The notes under the pieces: model-generated
The model's input: the letters and a program-made list of their open reading frames with translations, nothing else
Databases searched by the model: none
Told to the model about the DNA's origin: nothing
Assembly (NCBI GenBank): GCA_029432775.1
Contig: JAROAZ010000001.1
Span: forward strand, 644,629-708,628
Direction: 5' to 3'
Origin: Pontiellaceae bacterium B12227
GTDB lineage: Bacteria > Verrucomicrobiota > Kiritimatiellia > Kiritimatiellales > Pontiellaceae
DNA length: 64,000 nt
Position numbers and translations under genes: made by a program
In this document: positions 63,989 to 64,000 of the stretch, piece after piece
Position numbering within the stretch: the stretch's first letter is position 1
Layout: each line of letters begins with the position of its first letter

Positions 63989-64000
63989 AAGCGAAAATCC

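Overview
The window looks like a piece of a Gram-negative bacterial chromosome from the PVC group, most likely Kiritimatiellota. The pointers are lipid A and core-LPS genes (lpxK and a heptosyltransferase), large secreted beta-helix and tandem beta-strand proteins, a membrane-anchored kinase with a degenerate kinase core, and an abundant TTCCA-N5-TGGAA palindrome. The taxonomic call is inference from gene content; there is no rRNA in the window.

Left part (1-26.9 kb), ordinary chromosome: a partial surface protein, a secreted beta-helix protein, a Ser/Thr kinase-like protein, a HAD-like protein with lost catalytic residues, then carA-guaA-[MNT/HEPN toxin-antitoxin pair]-carB. These are followed by the opposed pair lpxK-heptosyltransferase, metK, a HAD phosphatase, larB, an EF-P paralogue (efpL/yeiP), a tRNA-dihydrouridine synthase, a patatin-like lipase, a NYN nuclease, a secreted protein of unknown function and a PfkB sugar kinase. 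Eighteen of the 20 TTCCA-N5-TGGAA palindromes I found lie here.

Right part (from tRNA-Tyr at 26.86 kb to beyond the right edge), a genomic island of more than 37 kb. It is modular: (a) 27.2-34.8 kb, small membrane proteins, a vWA protein, a lidless Hsp70, a GrpE-like factor and two caspase-like peptidases, which I propose as a chaperone-gated defence or cell-death system; (b) 34.9-42.6 kb, an ArdC-type antirestriction protein, several small accessory proteins, a MoxR AAA+ ATPase, a metallopeptidase-vWA protein and a gene of unknown function; (c) 43.5-48.4 kb, a complete QatABCD anti-phage locus; (d) 48.9-50.4 kb, a Schlafen/AlbA_2-HATPase regulator; (e) 50.6-63.9 kb, a replicon-like module with SSB, two HerA-type ATPases fused to winged-helix and nuclease-like domains, SprT-like and Cys-rich proteins, many small proteins, and an archaeal/eukaryotic-type Orc1/Cdc6 initiator.

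The most unusual signals are in module (e). A clear Orc1/Cdc6 protein is encoded in a bacterial setting. Four copies of CGAAA-NN-TTTATAWA, which looks like an archaeal BRE/TATA promoter, each lie 21-34 nt before a start codon. A two-hairpin leader with a conserved CAAAGA-type loop precedes four minus-strand genes, and several starts have hairpins that sequester the Shine-Dalgarno sequence. Together they suggest an integrated replicon with its own initiator and RNA- or promoter-level control, carrying defence cargo. No integrase, transposase or relaxase is visible, so the mobility genes and the right attachment site probably lie past the right edge.
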